A stretch of 64,000 nt of DNA from Clostridium cuniculi (GCF_004353185.1 NZ_SMUS01000012.1:1-64000), one strand, 5' to 3'. Positions 9,227-19,093 are shown, numbered from the stretch's first letter. The notes: generated by a model not told the origin, from the sequence alone. Made by a program: numbers and translations.

Positions 9227-10438
9227 ATGAACAAAAATAATACTAGTAACTATAAATATGTAATTGCAATATCAAGTTTTATATTAATGGCTACATCCTT
9301 TAGTATAATTAATAGTGTAAGCACTATACTTATAGCTCCAATTACTATAGCAAATAATTTTTCTTTAAGTGAATATTCTTTTTTATTCACAATAAATGCA
9401 ATAACTATCTCTATATTTTCGCCTCTAGTTGGTACTTTACTTAATAAAATTAATATAAAGATCATAATGTCAATAAGCTCTATTCTTGCTGGTGTAGGAT
9501 TTATACTATATGGTTTTGCTAATAGCATATTCCAATTTTATGGAATAGGAATAATAGTCTCTATTGGCATATGTGGATTAACTACAATTCCAATATCAAC
9601 AATGATTTCAGATTGGTTTGAACCTGAAAAAAAAGGTTCTGTTATGGGTATAGTTTTTGCTGGGATAGGTACAGGTACTTTTTTCTGGATGCAATTAGTT
9701 TCTAAAATTTTAGAAACACATAGTTATAAGATTGTATATCTATTATTAGGTAGTATTGTTCTTGTATTCTCTCTTACTATAAGCTTATTTATTGCCAAAA
9801 GACCACTACAATCCTACAAAAAATCAAAAGAACTTGTTGAAAATAATAAAGATGCTTCATCAAATAAAAAATCTTTAAATTTTAGCACGATTTCCGCTTC
9901 TACAAGCTTTTGGTATTTTTCTATTGGACTTTTTTTGTTTGGAATAAGCTTTGCTGGAATCAAACAGCATTATCAAACATATTTATCTTTTTTGGGCTAT
10001 CCTCTTAGTTTTAATGCAAATATGGGATCTATTTTAGCACTAATAGGTGTATTTACAAATATTATTGGAGGATTTTTATTTGATAAATTTAAACTTAAAA
10101 ATATATTAACTCTCTTTGGCATCATTACTTGTGCAAGTATAATATTCTTATTGCTTTCAAAAACAAGTATCTTTGTATATCTATTTATAATATTATATGG
10201 AATGACAATGTGTATGGCTTCAGTTTGGCCATCAATTGGTGTAAGCAAGATATTTTCCAATGAAAATTACTCCGTAATATTTGGTATCTCTAGTATGTTT
10301 AATACTATAGGAGCATCAATAGGCCCATTTTTATCAGGTATTATTGCTGATACATCATATGGATACCCAGCTGCTTGGATAATATATTTTGTTCTAAATG
10401 TAATATGCTATGCATTATTTATTAAGTCAGTTAAATAA
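9227..10438 (+). CDS. MFS transporter, OFA-like
   Basis: This 403-residue protein has twelve predicted hydrophobic helices in two halves separated by a hydrophilic loop (about 190-220). The loop motif SDWFEPEKKGSVMG after helix 4 is typical of the oxalate/formate antiporter-like (OFA) branch of the major facilitator superfamily. The substrate is not predictable; monocarboxylates are common in this branch. The ATG follows AAAGGA. The gene is monocistronic, divergent from the hydrolase gene, and ends at a strong terminator. Confidence 0.78.
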   Translation: MNKNNTSNYKYVIAISSFILMATSFSIINSVSTILIAPITIANNFSLSEYSFLFTINAITISIFSPLVGTLLNKINIKIIMSISSILAGVGFILYGFANSIFQFYGIGIIVSIGICGLTTIPISTMISDWFEPEKKGSVMGIVFAGIGTGTFFWMQLVSKILETHSYKIVYLLLGSIVLVFSLTISLFIAKRPLQSYKKSKELVENNKDASSNKKSLNFSTISASTSFWYFSIGLFLFGISFAGIKQHYQTYLSFLGYPLSFNANMGSILALIGVFTNIIGGFLFDKFKLKNILTLFGIITCASIIFLLLSKTSIFVYLFIILYGMTMCMASVWPSIGVSKIFSNENYSVIFGISSMFNTIGASIGPFLSGIIADTSYGYPAAWIIYFVLNVICYALFIKSVK

Positions 10439-10470
10439 TATGAATATTTATTCATATTTAAGTTTTTTAT

Positions 10471-10510
10471 TAATAAGAAGAGTTAGTTTTTACACTAACT
10501 CTTCTTATTA
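10471..10510. terminator. Bidirectional terminator
   Basis: A perfect 17-bp stem (TAATAAGAAGAGTTAGT and its complement) around a 6-nt loop lies between convergent genes. Its GAGTTAGT core recurs in terminators near 5.6 and 16.7 kb. Confidence 0.85.
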
Positions 10511-10516
10511 AAATTA

Positions 10517-11431
10517 TTACACATCTTTACACTCATTTAGTAATCGTATATAATGATTAGCTTCTCTTAATACATGGTCAGCAAGTAGTGGTAGTATTAT
10601 AGATTTTATCTTACAGTCAACTATCCCCTTTGTACCTGCTTGCTTAAAATCTCTTAACTTAATAGTTTCCATTAATGTGTCACTTGTAACGCTAGGCATT
10701 GTGAGCTCAGTAGCATCATCAGCCTTTTGAATTAATTCACTAAACTCATTTGCAAATTTATTTGAAGTACTTATTAATTCATTTTCACTAGGGTCAAGTA
10801 ATCCTCTAATAAAAAAAGAATGCTCCATCATAATTCGATCCCAAAATAGCTCAGTTTTCTTAATATTTTCTTTATTTATATCTTTATTTAATTCAAGCTC
10901 CTTTATATATGAACGATATAATTTACCCTCCCGTATTATATGTTCTATAAGTAATGGGTAATTCACAGTAAATAATTTACAACATAACATACCATCTAAA
11001 ATTCTCATTTTAAAATCTATTAGGCAGTCTAATAATTTTATAGCTCTAATATTTAAATTCTTTACACTATTCACTATCTTACTATCAATACTATTGATAG
11101 TTTTACAATCTAAAGTTTCTTCCATCCGTGTTATTTTATGATTAATATCTATTCCTGTATAGTATTTTGTCTTCTTCTCTGCTTCTAATGTATACTCTGT
11201 AAAAATTTCTCCAGAATCTATTACTGATTCTCTAATCCTTCCATTACTCAATTTAACTGTATCTAATAAAAGCTTTTCAAAACTTACTTTATAATGTTCT
11301 GCCTCTTTAGAGAGTTTTGTATTTTTCGGTGTAAATCCCGCCTCTAAAAATAATGAATGTTCCTTCATAATTCGTCCAAAAAAAAGATGTAATTCTAGAG
11401 ATGAAGTAATATATTCTTCTTTACTTATCAT
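10517..11431 (-). CDS. DUF2935-family protein
   Basis: The 304-residue helical protein contains two related halves with the repeated pattern LFWDRIMMEHSFFIRGLLDP (second half) and LFFGRIMKEHSLFLEAGFTP (first half). That EHS(L/F)F motif marks the DUF2935 family found in spore-forming Firmicutes. His and Glu residues recur in the helices (EHIIREGKLY, DHVLREANHY), as in ferritin- or hemerythrin-like metal-binding bundles, but metal binding is unproven. I start at the ATG 5 nt after GGAGG (11431); an ATG 12 nt earlier overlaps that site. Confidence 0.72.
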   Translation of the reverse strand: MISKEEYITSSLELHLFFGRIMKEHSLFLEAGFTPKNTKLSKEAEHYKVSFEKLLLDTVKLSNGRIRESVIDSGEIFTEYTLEAEKKTKYYTGIDINHKITRMEETLDCKTINSIDSKIVNSVKNLNIRAIKLLDCLIDFKMRILDGMLCCKLFTVNYPLLIEHIIREGKLYRSYIKELELNKDINKENIKKTELFWDRIMMEHSFFIRGLLDPSENELISTSNKFANEFSELIQKADDATELTMPSVTSDTLMETIKLRDFKQAGTKGIVDCKIKSIILPLLADHVLREANHYIRLLNECKDV

Positions 11432-11612
11432 AGTTTCCTCCATTTAATTTTTCTATATTATACTCCTTTTTAAAGAATTATGTTCTTACTTTATATGAAT
11501 TTATACTTCTATATAATTAATATTTAAATTCAATTAAAAACTATAAGAGTATAGCTACAAAACTATTAAATTATATTTATAAATATATTTACATATTATT
11601 AGAACTGTTGGA

Positions 11613-11640
11613 ACATTTTTTATACTATTTCATATATATA
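11613..11640 (+). promoter_or_regulatory. Possible sigma-K promoter of Cys-rich gene
   Basis: An AC dinucleotide at 11613 is followed after about 16 nt by CATATATATA, matching the late mother-cell sigma-K pattern (AC, about 16-17 nt, CATAnnnTA). Such short motifs occur by chance in A+T-rich DNA; a similar arrangement ahead of cotA strengthens it. Confidence 0.35.
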
Positions 11641-11689
11641 TACTATAAACGAAAGTTTAAATAAGTAATTAACAAAGGGAGAATTAATT

Positions 11690-12271
11690 ATGGAAAATAA
11701 CTTTGAAATATTAAATGATTCATGCATGGATTTAATTGCTGTTGATACTGCTTCAGCTACTCGTCCACCAAGCAAACCTAATAATACTGTTGATTTTTGC
11801 TGTGCTGCAAATTTACCAAATAACTTTAAACTTGCTGCAATGCCTAAACCTACAATTCTATATGATTTAGATAATTTATTTTGTAAGATTGAACCTAAAT
11901 GCTCTGAAGGTCCAAGTTGTTGTAAAAGATTTGATATAAGAATTGTAGGTTCTATTCCATTTATCGTAAATGCAATTGTTACTAAGGAAAAAAATCAATG
12001 CAGTACTGCTGAAACAGATTGTCCTATAAAGATATCTTGCGCATGTGTAGTGCCTGTAGACAAGGTTGTTTGTAATGTATGTAGCTATGAAGCTGCTATT
12101 GAAGCTTGTGCATTTTTAGAGTTAAAATTAAAAAGCTGTAGTTGTGTAACTGTAGAGAATTTAATGGCTAACAGATGTGAAACTCAATGTAAACCTAACT
12201 GCGCAGTAGTTTTTACAGGTAAGTTTAAACTTCCAAACTGTGATAAACCTAAAAGTGTAAATTGTTATTAA
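11690..12271 (+). CDS. Cysteine-rich protein, possible spore-coat component
   Basis: The 193-residue protein contains over twenty cysteines in pairs and CxC groups (DFCCAAN, PSCCKRF, SCACVV, CNVC, SCSCVT, CETQCKPNC) and no signal peptide. I do not recognise the family. Cytosolic Cys-rich proteins of this kind in clostridia are often disulfide-cross-linked spore coat or exosporium proteins. The sigma-K-like upstream sequence and the nearby CotA-type oxidase agree with that, but it remains inference; metal binding is the alternative. A clear GGGAGA site precedes the ATG, and the gene is monocistronic. Confidence 0.6.
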   Translation: MENNFEILNDSCMDLIAVDTASATRPPSKPNNTVDFCCAANLPNNFKLAAMPKPTILYDLDNLFCKIEPKCSEGPSCCKRFDIRIVGSIPFIVNAIVTKEKNQCSTAETDCPIKISCACVVPVDKVVCNVCSYEAAIEACAFLELKLKSCSCVTVENLMANRCETQCKPNCAVVFTGKFKLPNCDKPKSVNCY

Positions 12272-12328
12272 GTTTAAAGTAAAATTTTCATAAAATAAAT
12301 TTGATTATTTTGTGATTTATAGATTTTA

Positions 12329-12380
12329 AAAGAGGAGTTGTATCAGATTTAATATTAACTCTAATACAACTCTTTCTCTT
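12329..12380 (+). terminator. Terminator of Cys-rich gene
   Basis: AGGAGTTGTAT pairs with ATACAACTCTT around a 20-nt A+T-rich loop, followed by a T-rich tract. Confidence 0.6.
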
Positions 12381-12480
12381 AATCCCCAAGATCTTACACA
12401 TATATTTTAACAATTTATTTCTGATTATATAAAATTATAATAGAAATTAAAACATTACTTATGTAATTATTCTAAAATAA

Positions 12481-13290
12481 TTATTCTCTCAACAAATCTA
12501 ATGTACTGCAATCAACACTCCCCTCACCTTTAACTATTTCTGTATAATCTAAAATTTTAACATCATACCCTAATCTCTTTAACTTATTACCTATACTTAT
12601 ATTACTTGTAACCAACTTTTTATCTCCTAAATAAACAATATTAGTAGCAAAATTATCAGCTTCTTCTTTAGTTACATCTATTATATTTTTTATATATTTT
12701 TCAACAACTTCTTTATCATAAACATATGGAGATACTAAGGCAGATTCTTTCCCTATTAAACTAAAAACACAATCTAAATGTAACATACTATTATCAAAAT
12801 TAATTGATATAACTTCTTTTTTTATTCCCTTAAAAATTAATACTTTTTTCAATTCTTCAATAGCATTTAAATTTGTTCTACTACTTACTCCTACAAAAAT
12901 AATTTTATCTCCAACAACTACATCTCCACCTTCTATATTATTTTGCATAATGTAATAATCAAGCTTTTCTTCTAAAGCTAATTTTTTTATAGGCTCAATC
13001 TCCACTTTCCTTTCCTTTAATGACATTTTACTTATAAATAAAACATTTTCTATTACAAAGGCTACATCTTTTATATACACTTGTTTTGAAGATTTGGTAA
13101 TATCGATAAATATAACTTTTACATTATTTTCAATTAAATAATTTATGTATTTATTATATTGATTAAGTGCTAAATTATAATCTACTTTATTATAATGTTT
13201 ATTTGATTTATTAGTTATTCTATAATTAGCTGGATAACATAGTAAACAAGATTTTAATTTATCACATCCATTATTTATATGTATTTTCAT
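12481..13290 (-). CDS. Arginine deiminase/DDAH-like guanidino hydrolase
   Basis: The 269-residue protein belongs to the pentein superfamily of guanidine-modifying enzymes. Expected active-site elements appear in order: YIKDVAFVIEN (about 68-78), the NIEGGDVVV loop that holds the guanidinium group, the catalytic His in LHLDCVFSLI, and the nucleophilic Cys in GSVDCSTLDL at the C-terminus. The Cys motif differs from the usual GGxHCST by an Asp before the Cys, which could alter substrate choice. Likely substrates are arginine, dimethylarginine or a related guanidine. No other arginine-catabolism gene is nearby. The ATG follows AAGGAG. Confidence 0.75.
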   Translation of the reverse strand: MKIHINNGCDKLKSCLLCYPANYRITNKSNKHYNKVDYNLALNQYNKYINYLIENNVKVIFIDITKSSKQVYIKDVAFVIENVLFISKMSLKERKVEIEPIKKLALEEKLDYYIMQNNIEGGDVVVGDKIIFVGVSSRTNLNAIEELKKVLIFKGIKKEVISINFDNSMLHLDCVFSLIGKESALVSPYVYDKEVVEKYIKNIIDVTKEEADNFATNIVYLGDKKLVTSNISIGNKLKRLGYDVKILDYTEIVKGEGSVDCSTLDLLRE

Positions 13291-13452
13291 TCATCATGCT
13301 CCTTTTATATATTTATATTTTAGTTTTTCTTATATCATATAAAAAATGTATTCTTAAAATTAAAAAATAACTACCCACCTTGTTAATATACTTCCTACCA
13401 ATCTCTTGATAATATACCTACTTATTATGTAATATTGTATTTTTCTTTTATC

Positions 13453-13480
13453 ACAAGTAGAAAATGCTTTACATATATTA
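13453..13480 (+). promoter_or_regulatory. Possible sigma-K promoter of cotA
   Basis: AC at 13453 followed after 17 nt by CATATATTA (13472-13480) fits the sigma-K pattern, 31 bp before the start codon. The expected mother-cell role of a coat oxidase supports it. Confidence 0.45.
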
Positions 13481-13510
13481 TCTTATAAAAACATTTTAGG
13501 AGGGAAAACT

Positions 13511-15115
13511 ATGTTATATGATAATGACTGTTCTAAAACTAAAGTAGATCCATCTAATGCTGACAGTATTAAAAAATTTGCAGATGAACTTCCAATTCCA
13601 GTAACAGCTAAGCCTATTAATAATTGCGGCTGTGATAATCTAAATTGTAAAAATAAATCAAATCATTATAAAATAACAATGAAAGAAAGCTATCACAAAT
13701 TTCATTCTGATTTCCCTGAGACTTATATTTGGGGATACAATGGATTATATCCAGGTCCAACTATTGAAGCTTTCAAAGATATTCCTGTATATGTTGAATA
13801 GGCTAACAATCTTCCTGACAAGCACTTTTTACCTTTTGATACTACTCTTCACGGAACCCAAGATGATCCTGAAGTAAGAACAGTAGTTCATCTTCATGGT
13901 GCAAAAGTTGCATGGGAAAGTGATGGTCATCCAGAAGCATGGTATACTGCTGATTACAAAATAACTGGTTCTAAATTTACAAGAAAAATATATGAATATA
14001 CTAATCATCAGCCTGGATTAACTATGTGGTACCATGACCATGCTATGGGAGTAACAAGATTAAATGTTTACGCTGGACTGGCTGGATTTTATATACTAAG
14101 AGATTCCTTAGAAGAAAGATTAAATTTGCCAAAGGGTGATTATGAAATTCCACTATTAATACAAGATAAATCTTTCAATAGTGATGGTTCTTTATTTTAT
14201 CCTGATTCTTCACCTTTTGTAGATTTCACCCCTTCTATTCCTCTAGCATTTTTAGGGAATACCATTGTAGTTAACGGAAAAGTCTGGCCTTATCTTGAAG
14301 TTGAACCACGTAAATATAGATTTAGAATTTTAAATGGTTCTAATAGACGAGTATATAACTTTAGCTTTGATAATAATGCAGAATTTTCTCAAATAGGCAC
14401 TGATGGTGGTTTTATTGAAGCTCCTGTAACTTTAAGTTCCTTTGTTCTTGATCCTGCTGAAAGAATAGATGTAATTGTAGACTTTTCTAAGTATGAAGGT
14501 TCTACTTTTAACTTAGTAAATACAAACGTCGATGCAGACTCCAATACCGGAGTTATTATGCAATTTAGAGTTACTAAAGCTTTAAAATGTGAAGATACAA
14601 GCACTATTCCAAAAACTCTTCGTCATGTTCCAGAATTAGATGAATCAGCAGCTAAAATTGAAAGATTTATACCTTTAATCCCTGCTTTAGACCACTTCGG
14701 AAGACCAATGCTTATGATAGATAATAAAATGTGGTCTGACCCAGTTTCTGAAAAGCCTGAACTTGATACTATTGAAGTTTGGAATATAATCAACACTTTT
14801 AGCGATCTAAATATTGATCATCCTATACACCTTCACCTAATTCAATTTAAATTAATAAGCAGAACACCTTTTGATGTAGATATTTATAATAAGACTGGTA
14901 TAATTGTACCAACTGGAGATATTGAAGAACCCAAAGATTATGAAAGGGGATTTAAAGATACAGTTAATGCTGAAGCTGGAAAAGTAACAAAATTTATTGT
15001 TCATTTTACTGGTTTCCCTGGTGAATATGTATGGCACTGCCACTTTCTTGAACATGAAGATCATGATATGATGAGACCTATGAAAGTTGTAGATAATTCC
15101 TTTATCGCTAAATAA
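13511..15115 (+). pseudogene. cotA: CotA-type spore-coat multicopper oxidase, amber-interrupted
   Basis: The reading frame is 534 codons long and encodes a laccase-like oxidase with all copper motifs: HLHGAKV, WYHDHAMG, HPIHLHLIQF and HCHFLEHEDHDMM. CotA relatives sit in the outer spore coat and oxidise phenols. Codon 97 is TAG (13799-13801), where relatives have Trp in a V(K/E)W.NNLP context (here VE-stop-ANNLPDKHFLP). The frame is unchanged on both sides, so one TGG-to-TAG change explains it. Translation would give a 96-residue fragment; the next ATG with copper ligands is at 14024. It is a recent pseudogene, a strain mutation, a base-call error or, less likely, read-through. GGAGG precedes the ATG. 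Confidence 0.88.
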
Positions 15116-15142
15116 TTTGAAATGTGATATAAATCAGGACCA

Positions 15143-15225
15143 CCCGTCAAACGGGTGGTTTGCTCTACGTCTATAAAGCTCTGTTGCTGGCTGTGCTACT
15201 CGCACGTCAAACGGTTTGCTAACTC
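15143..15225. mobile_element. Probable IS200/IS605-family end remnant
   Basis: A segment of clearly higher G+C than its surroundings begins with the perfect hairpin ACCACCCG-TCAAA-CGGGTGGT (about 15141-15161). It continues with TTGCTCTACG, CTCTGTTGCTGGC and a CGCACGTCAAACGG echo of the hairpin loop. Subterminal hairpins of this kind mark ends of IS605/IS1341-type (TnpB) elements, and from memory similar sequence is repeated in clostridial genomes. No tnpA or tnpB lies here, so it would be a solo end or miniature derivative. Confidence 0.5.
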
Positions 15226-15269
15226 ATTTGTTCATAAGCTAAATCTTCTTGAATTTGATTTTTTATATT

Positions 15270-16481
15270 TTATCTAAATTCTCCTGAAACAAATCTACCT
15301 TTAAATAAAATAACTCTCTCAGGACAAACTCTTGCTACTAAATGAGCAGATGATTCTGCTTTTACAAATAATATATTTGCTTTATCTCCAACCTTTGGCC
15401 ACACTTGCTTACCTTCTTTGTCAAGTGGAGTTATACCATTTGTCACTAATCCCAAAGCTTCTGATAGTGACACTTCATCACACATAGAAAATATTTCTGC
15501 TGCACGACTTACACGTTGAATTAAGTCACCTGTACCAAAAGGACTCCAGTGATCATTTATATTGTCATTTACAACATTTACACTTATGCCATGGCTTTGT
15601 AATATTGGAATAGACAATGCTTTTGTATCAATTGGAGCAGTTGTATTAATAGTAATCTTTGCTTCCTTTAACCTTTTAGCAATAGTGTCTAATTCATTAT
15701 TAGAAATATCTCCTAATGCTAGTCCATGACTGATCTGCACTTTTCCTTGTAAATTTGAACTTACTGTATAATCAATTATACGATTAATTTCATAAATACC
15801 TAAAGTACCTCTATCATGTAAATGAATATCTATTTCTTTATTATATTTTTTAGCTAAATCAAAAGTAGTTTTTAAAGATTTTTCAATATCATAATCAATG
15901 GTTGCTGGATCTAAAGCTCCTATAACTTTAACCTTATCATCTTCTAATGCTTTCGTTAATAAGCCTTTATATTCAGTAGTAAGTGTTCCATGTTGTGGGA
16001 AAACCACAATTTCATAATCTAGCTTATGTTTATTGTTTTCTAGAACTTCTTTTATGATATTAAGATTATCTAACTCAATAGTAGGATCAACATTTACATG
16101 AACACGTAAAAAAGTTGCTCCATTACTTGTAATTAAGTCAATTAAAGCTTGTGCCTTTTTTGGTGTTTCTAATAAAAAATCTTTTAAAAATCCTTGCTCT
16201 TCTACAATTCTTTCAGCTACATTATTCATAGGGACAACCGCTTTCCACTTTCCACCATAGTGCCCTTTATCTAAATGAATATGATTATCTACCAAAGATG
16301 GCACTGCTAAATATCCTTTTGCATCTATAACCTCTTCAGCATTTTCTGGAACATCATCTGCAATTTCTTTTATAATTCCATCTTCTATACATAAAGAAAC
16401 CTTCTTTGTTTTTGTTATAATATCATTTTTAGAAATCTCTTCTCTACCCACTTCAAGTAATATATTTTTTATCCAACTCAT
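15270..16481 (-). CDS. Cytosine-deaminase-like amidohydrolase
   Basis: The 403-residue metal-dependent hydrolase has the amidohydrolase landmarks: DNHIHLDKG (metal HxH, about 66-74), the RVHVNVDP strand, IDIHLHD, SHGLALG and a late Asp in the VNDNINDHWSPFGTGDL stretch. The order and the NDN...GTGDL segment fit the cytosine deaminase/CodA branch, which deaminates cytosine or related heterocycles in the cytosol. No cytosine permease is adjacent, so the substrate stays open. The ATG follows a GGGG-containing site. It is monocistronic. Confidence 0.75.
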   Translation of the reverse strand: MSWIKNILLEVGREEISKNDIITKTKKVSLCIEDGIIKEIADDVPENAEEVIDAKGYLAVPSLVDNHIHLDKGHYGGKWKAVVPMNNVAERIVEEQGFLKDFLLETPKKAQALIDLITSNGATFLRVHVNVDPTIELDNLNIIKEVLENNKHKLDYEIVVFPQHGTLTTEYKGLLTKALEDDKVKVIGALDPATIDYDIEKSLKTTFDLAKKYNKEIDIHLHDRGTLGIYEINRIIDYTVSSNLQGKVQISHGLALGDISNNELDTIAKRLKEAKITINTTAPIDTKALSIPILQSHGISVNVVNDNINDHWSPFGTGDLIQRVSRAAEIFSMCDEVSLSEALGLVTNGITPLDKEGKQVWPKVGDKANILFVKAESSAHLVARVCPERVILFKGRFVSGEFR

Positions 16482-16707
16482 TTGTATCTGCCCCTTTTTA
16501 TTTTATTATTATCAAACTAATTTTATATAGTTTAGATTTGCTTTAATTATAAAACACTAATACTAGCTTACCATAATTATACAAAACATAATATAGCTAT
16601 AGAATTAATTATATATTTGTATTTAATTTATTAAATACAATCTTCTGTATTAAATCACATCAATATTTTCTGATAGCTACCTTTATCATTTTCTTATTTA
16701 TACTAAA

Positions 16708-16737
16708 AAAAGAGTTAGTATAATAACTAACTCTTTT
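16708..16737 (-). terminator. Terminator of the ABC-F gene
   Basis: AAAAGAGTTAGT pairs with ACTAACTCTTTT around a 6-nt loop, with a T run on the minus strand right after the ABC-F stop codon. Confidence 0.82.
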
Positions 16738-16746
16738 AAAATTTCA

Positions 16747-18303
16747 CTATACAACTTTTGTTGTCCAATCCTCACAATTCCAAATATCTGTTACAACATC
16801 CTTATAGAACTCAGGCTCATGGCAAACAAGCAATATACTTCCCTTATACTCTTTTAAAGCTCTCTTAAGCTCATCCTTAGCTTCAACATCTAAATGGTTA
16901 GTAGGCTCATCTAGGATTAAAATATTTGTTTCTTCATTAATAAGCTTACATAATCTAACCTTAGCTTGCTCTCCCCCACTTAATACGCATACCTTACTTT
17001 CAATATGCTTAGTTGTTAAACCACATTTAGCAAGAGCTGATCTTACTTCATATTGAGTCTTAGAAGGGAACTTTTCCCAAACCTCTTCAATACAAGTATT
17101 ATAATTAGCTTCCTTAATTTCTTGCTCAAAATAACCAATTTGTTGATATTCTCCTAAGCTAACTTCTCCACCTAATGAAGGAATTAATCCCATTAAACTC
17201 TTAAGAAGTGTAGTCTTACCAAGACCATTAGCTCCAACTAAAGCAATTTTTTGCCCTCTTTCCATATAAAGATTAAGTGGCTTAGTTAATGGCTCATTAT
17301 ATCCAATTACTAAATCCTTAGTTTCAAATATAACCTTACCTGAAGTTCTTCCCTTTAAGAAATTAAACTCTGGCTTTGGTTTTTCTGCAGCAAGTTCAAT
17401 CATTTCCATCTTATCTAGCTTCTTTTGTCTAGCCTTTGCCATACCACTAGTTGCAACTCTTGCTTTATTTCTAGCAACGAAATCTTTAAGTTGAGCAACT
17501 TCTTGTTGTTGTCTTTCATATGCTGCTTCTAATTGAGCCTTATTAGCCTCATAGATTCTTTGGAATTCATAATAATCTCCAACATATCTAGTAAGCTTTT
17601 TATTTTCCACATGATAAATTAAGTTAATAACTGAGTTTAAGAATGGAATATCATGTGAAATTAAAATAAATGCATTTTCATAAGATTGTAAGAATCTCTT
17701 TAACCATTCAATATGAGCTTCATCTAAATAGTTAGTAGGCTCGTCTAATAAAAGAATATCAGGATTTTCAAGTAAAAGCTTACCTAATAAAACTTTTGTT
17801 CTTTGACCACCACTTAGTTCAGTAACATCTCTATCTAAACCTACATCTAAAAGTCCTAACCCCTTAGCAACTTCTTCAGCCTTAGCATCTATAACATAAA
17901 ATCCATTATTATCTAACATATCTTGAATAACAGCTGTTCTTTCTAACGCTTTATTCATTTCATCTTCATTCATTTCACCCATTCTTCCATAAAGCTCATT
18001 CATCTCAGCTTCCATGTCAAATAGGTATTTAAATGCACTTCTAAGTGCATCTCTTATAGTTAATCCTTTTTCAAGTTCAGCATGTTGATCCATATAACCA
18101 ACTCTAACTTTATTACTCCAAATAACCTTTCCTTCATCAGGCATTAACTTACTTGTTATTATATTCATAAATGTAGATTTACCTTCACCATTAGCTCCAA
18201 TTAAACCTACATGTTCTCCCTTAAGTAATCTAAATGATACATCTTCAAATATTGCTCTGTCACCAAATCCATGGCTTATATTTTTAACTGTTAAAACGCT
18301 CAT
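16747..18303 (-). CDS. ABC-F ATPase, YfmM-like
   Basis: The 518-residue soluble protein has two ABC ATPase domains in tandem and no membrane segment, the ABC-F layout of ribosome-acting translation factors. Walker A motifs are GANGEGKST and GANGLGKTT, signatures are LSGGQRTK and LSGGEQAK, and Walker B motifs are LLLDEPTNYLD and LILDEPTNHLD. Between the domains is a charged helical linker (about 240-310) with several Arg/Lys-rich stretches. The N-terminus closely resembles Bacillus YfmM as I remember it. It could be a housekeeping ribosome factor; resistance-type ABC-F proteins usually have longer linkers. GGAGG precedes the ATG. Confidence 0.85.
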   Translation of the reverse strand: MSVLTVKNISHGFGDRAIFEDVSFRLLKGEHVGLIGANGEGKSTFMNIITSKLMPDEGKVIWSNKVRVGYMDQHAELEKGLTIRDALRSAFKYLFDMEAEMNELYGRMGEMNEDEMNKALERTAVIQDMLDNNGFYVIDAKAEEVAKGLGLLDVGLDRDVTELSGGQRTKVLLGKLLLENPDILLLDEPTNYLDEAHIEWLKRFLQSYENAFILISHDIPFLNSVINLIYHVENKKLTRYVGDYYEFQRIYEANKAQLEAAYERQQQEVAQLKDFVARNKARVATSGMAKARQKKLDKMEMIELAAEKPKPEFNFLKGRTSGKVIFETKDLVIGYNEPLTKPLNLYMERGQKIALVGANGLGKTTLLKSLMGLIPSLGGEVSLGEYQQIGYFEQEIKEANYNTCIEEVWEKFPSKTQYEVRSALAKCGLTTKHIESKVCVLSGGEQAKVRLCKLINEETNILILDEPTNHLDVEAKDELKRALKEYKGSILLVCHEPEFYKDVVTDIWNCEDWTTKVV

Positions 18304-18324
18304 TATTATCCTCCGTTAGCAAAA

Positions 18325-18358
18325 AAATAAGGAGTGATTAATACATCACACCTTATTT
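18325..18358 (-). terminator. Terminator of DUF3867-like gene
   Basis: AAATAAGGAGTGAT and ATCACACCTTATTT form a 14-bp stem with one mismatch, followed on the minus strand by seven T. Confidence 0.75.
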
Positions 18359-18405
18359 ATTATACATTAATTTAAGTCAAAATAAATAGAAATTTGTTTC
18401 TATTT

Positions 18406-18963
18406 TTAGTAATCATATTCCTTTACATTTTCACAAATTGAAATCTTAAGTAAATCATTGTCTACAGTCTTTTTATATGAACATAAAAATTCATTTAACT
18501 CGTTATCTGTAAGATCAATTGATCCCTCACTTTTTAGAATAACATTATGGGCATCTAATAAAATAGTAAGATTATTCTTGTCATTATTTATACTATATTC
18601 AGTTGCACCCTTAACTTTAAGTCTGCTTTTATATTTTTCTTGAAAACTTAGAGTTCTACGTGCTTTTTCATAATCTGCTGGATTTGTCGATATATTTTCT
18701 AATCCTAATGACTTTAATTGCTCTTCAAAACCAGAAGCATCTATTCCATATCTCTCCATAAGCTTTGTTTGCATCTTTAAGAATTTATCTGGAGAAAGGT
18801 TGTTTTTCTCCATATATTCACCTAACTCTTTAGAAAACTCAGACATATTTATCTTGCCTTCAGCCATCTTATAATATAAAGAATAAATATATGATTCAAA
18901 TTGATCTACATCTTTATCATTAACTCTATTTTTAAGCTCATTAAAGTCAATTATTTTATCCAT
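18406..18963 (-). CDS. DUF3867-like clostridial protein
   Basis: The 185-residue soluble helical protein is rich in Lys, Glu and Asp, with no signal peptide or membrane segment. It resembles the DUF3867 family, which I know only as an uncharacterised clostridial family; that assignment is from recall. The first part (MDKIIDFNELKNRV... YYKMAEGKINMSEF) is predicted helical and the end contains a short beta-rich piece (NNLTILLDAHNVILKSEG). I start at the ATG after GGAGGAGA (18963); the ATG 21 nt upstream is before that site. No function is proposed. Confidence 0.6.
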   Translation of the reverse strand: MDKIIDFNELKNRVNDKDVDQFESYIYSLYYKMAEGKINMSEFSKELGEYMEKNNLSPDKFLKMQTKLMERYGIDASGFEEQLKSLGLENISTNPADYEKARRTLSFQEKYKSRLKVKGATEYSINNDKNNLTILLDAHNVILKSEGSIDLTDNELNEFLCSYKKTVDNDLLKISICENVKEYDY

Positions 18964-19093
18964 ATTCTCTCCTCCTAAGCTCATTTCCTTTTATAAGTAT
19001 TATATACTAAAACTTTTTGTTTTTCTACTAAAGTATTATTACAATTCTTCTACCATATAACAATTTATATAACAATATCAACTATAATTATCA

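Noticed and set aside
13511..15115. Two separate genes for the two halves of cotA
   Set aside because: Both halves are in the same frame, split only by one TAG; the second half has no ribosome site and lacks the first cupredoxin domain.
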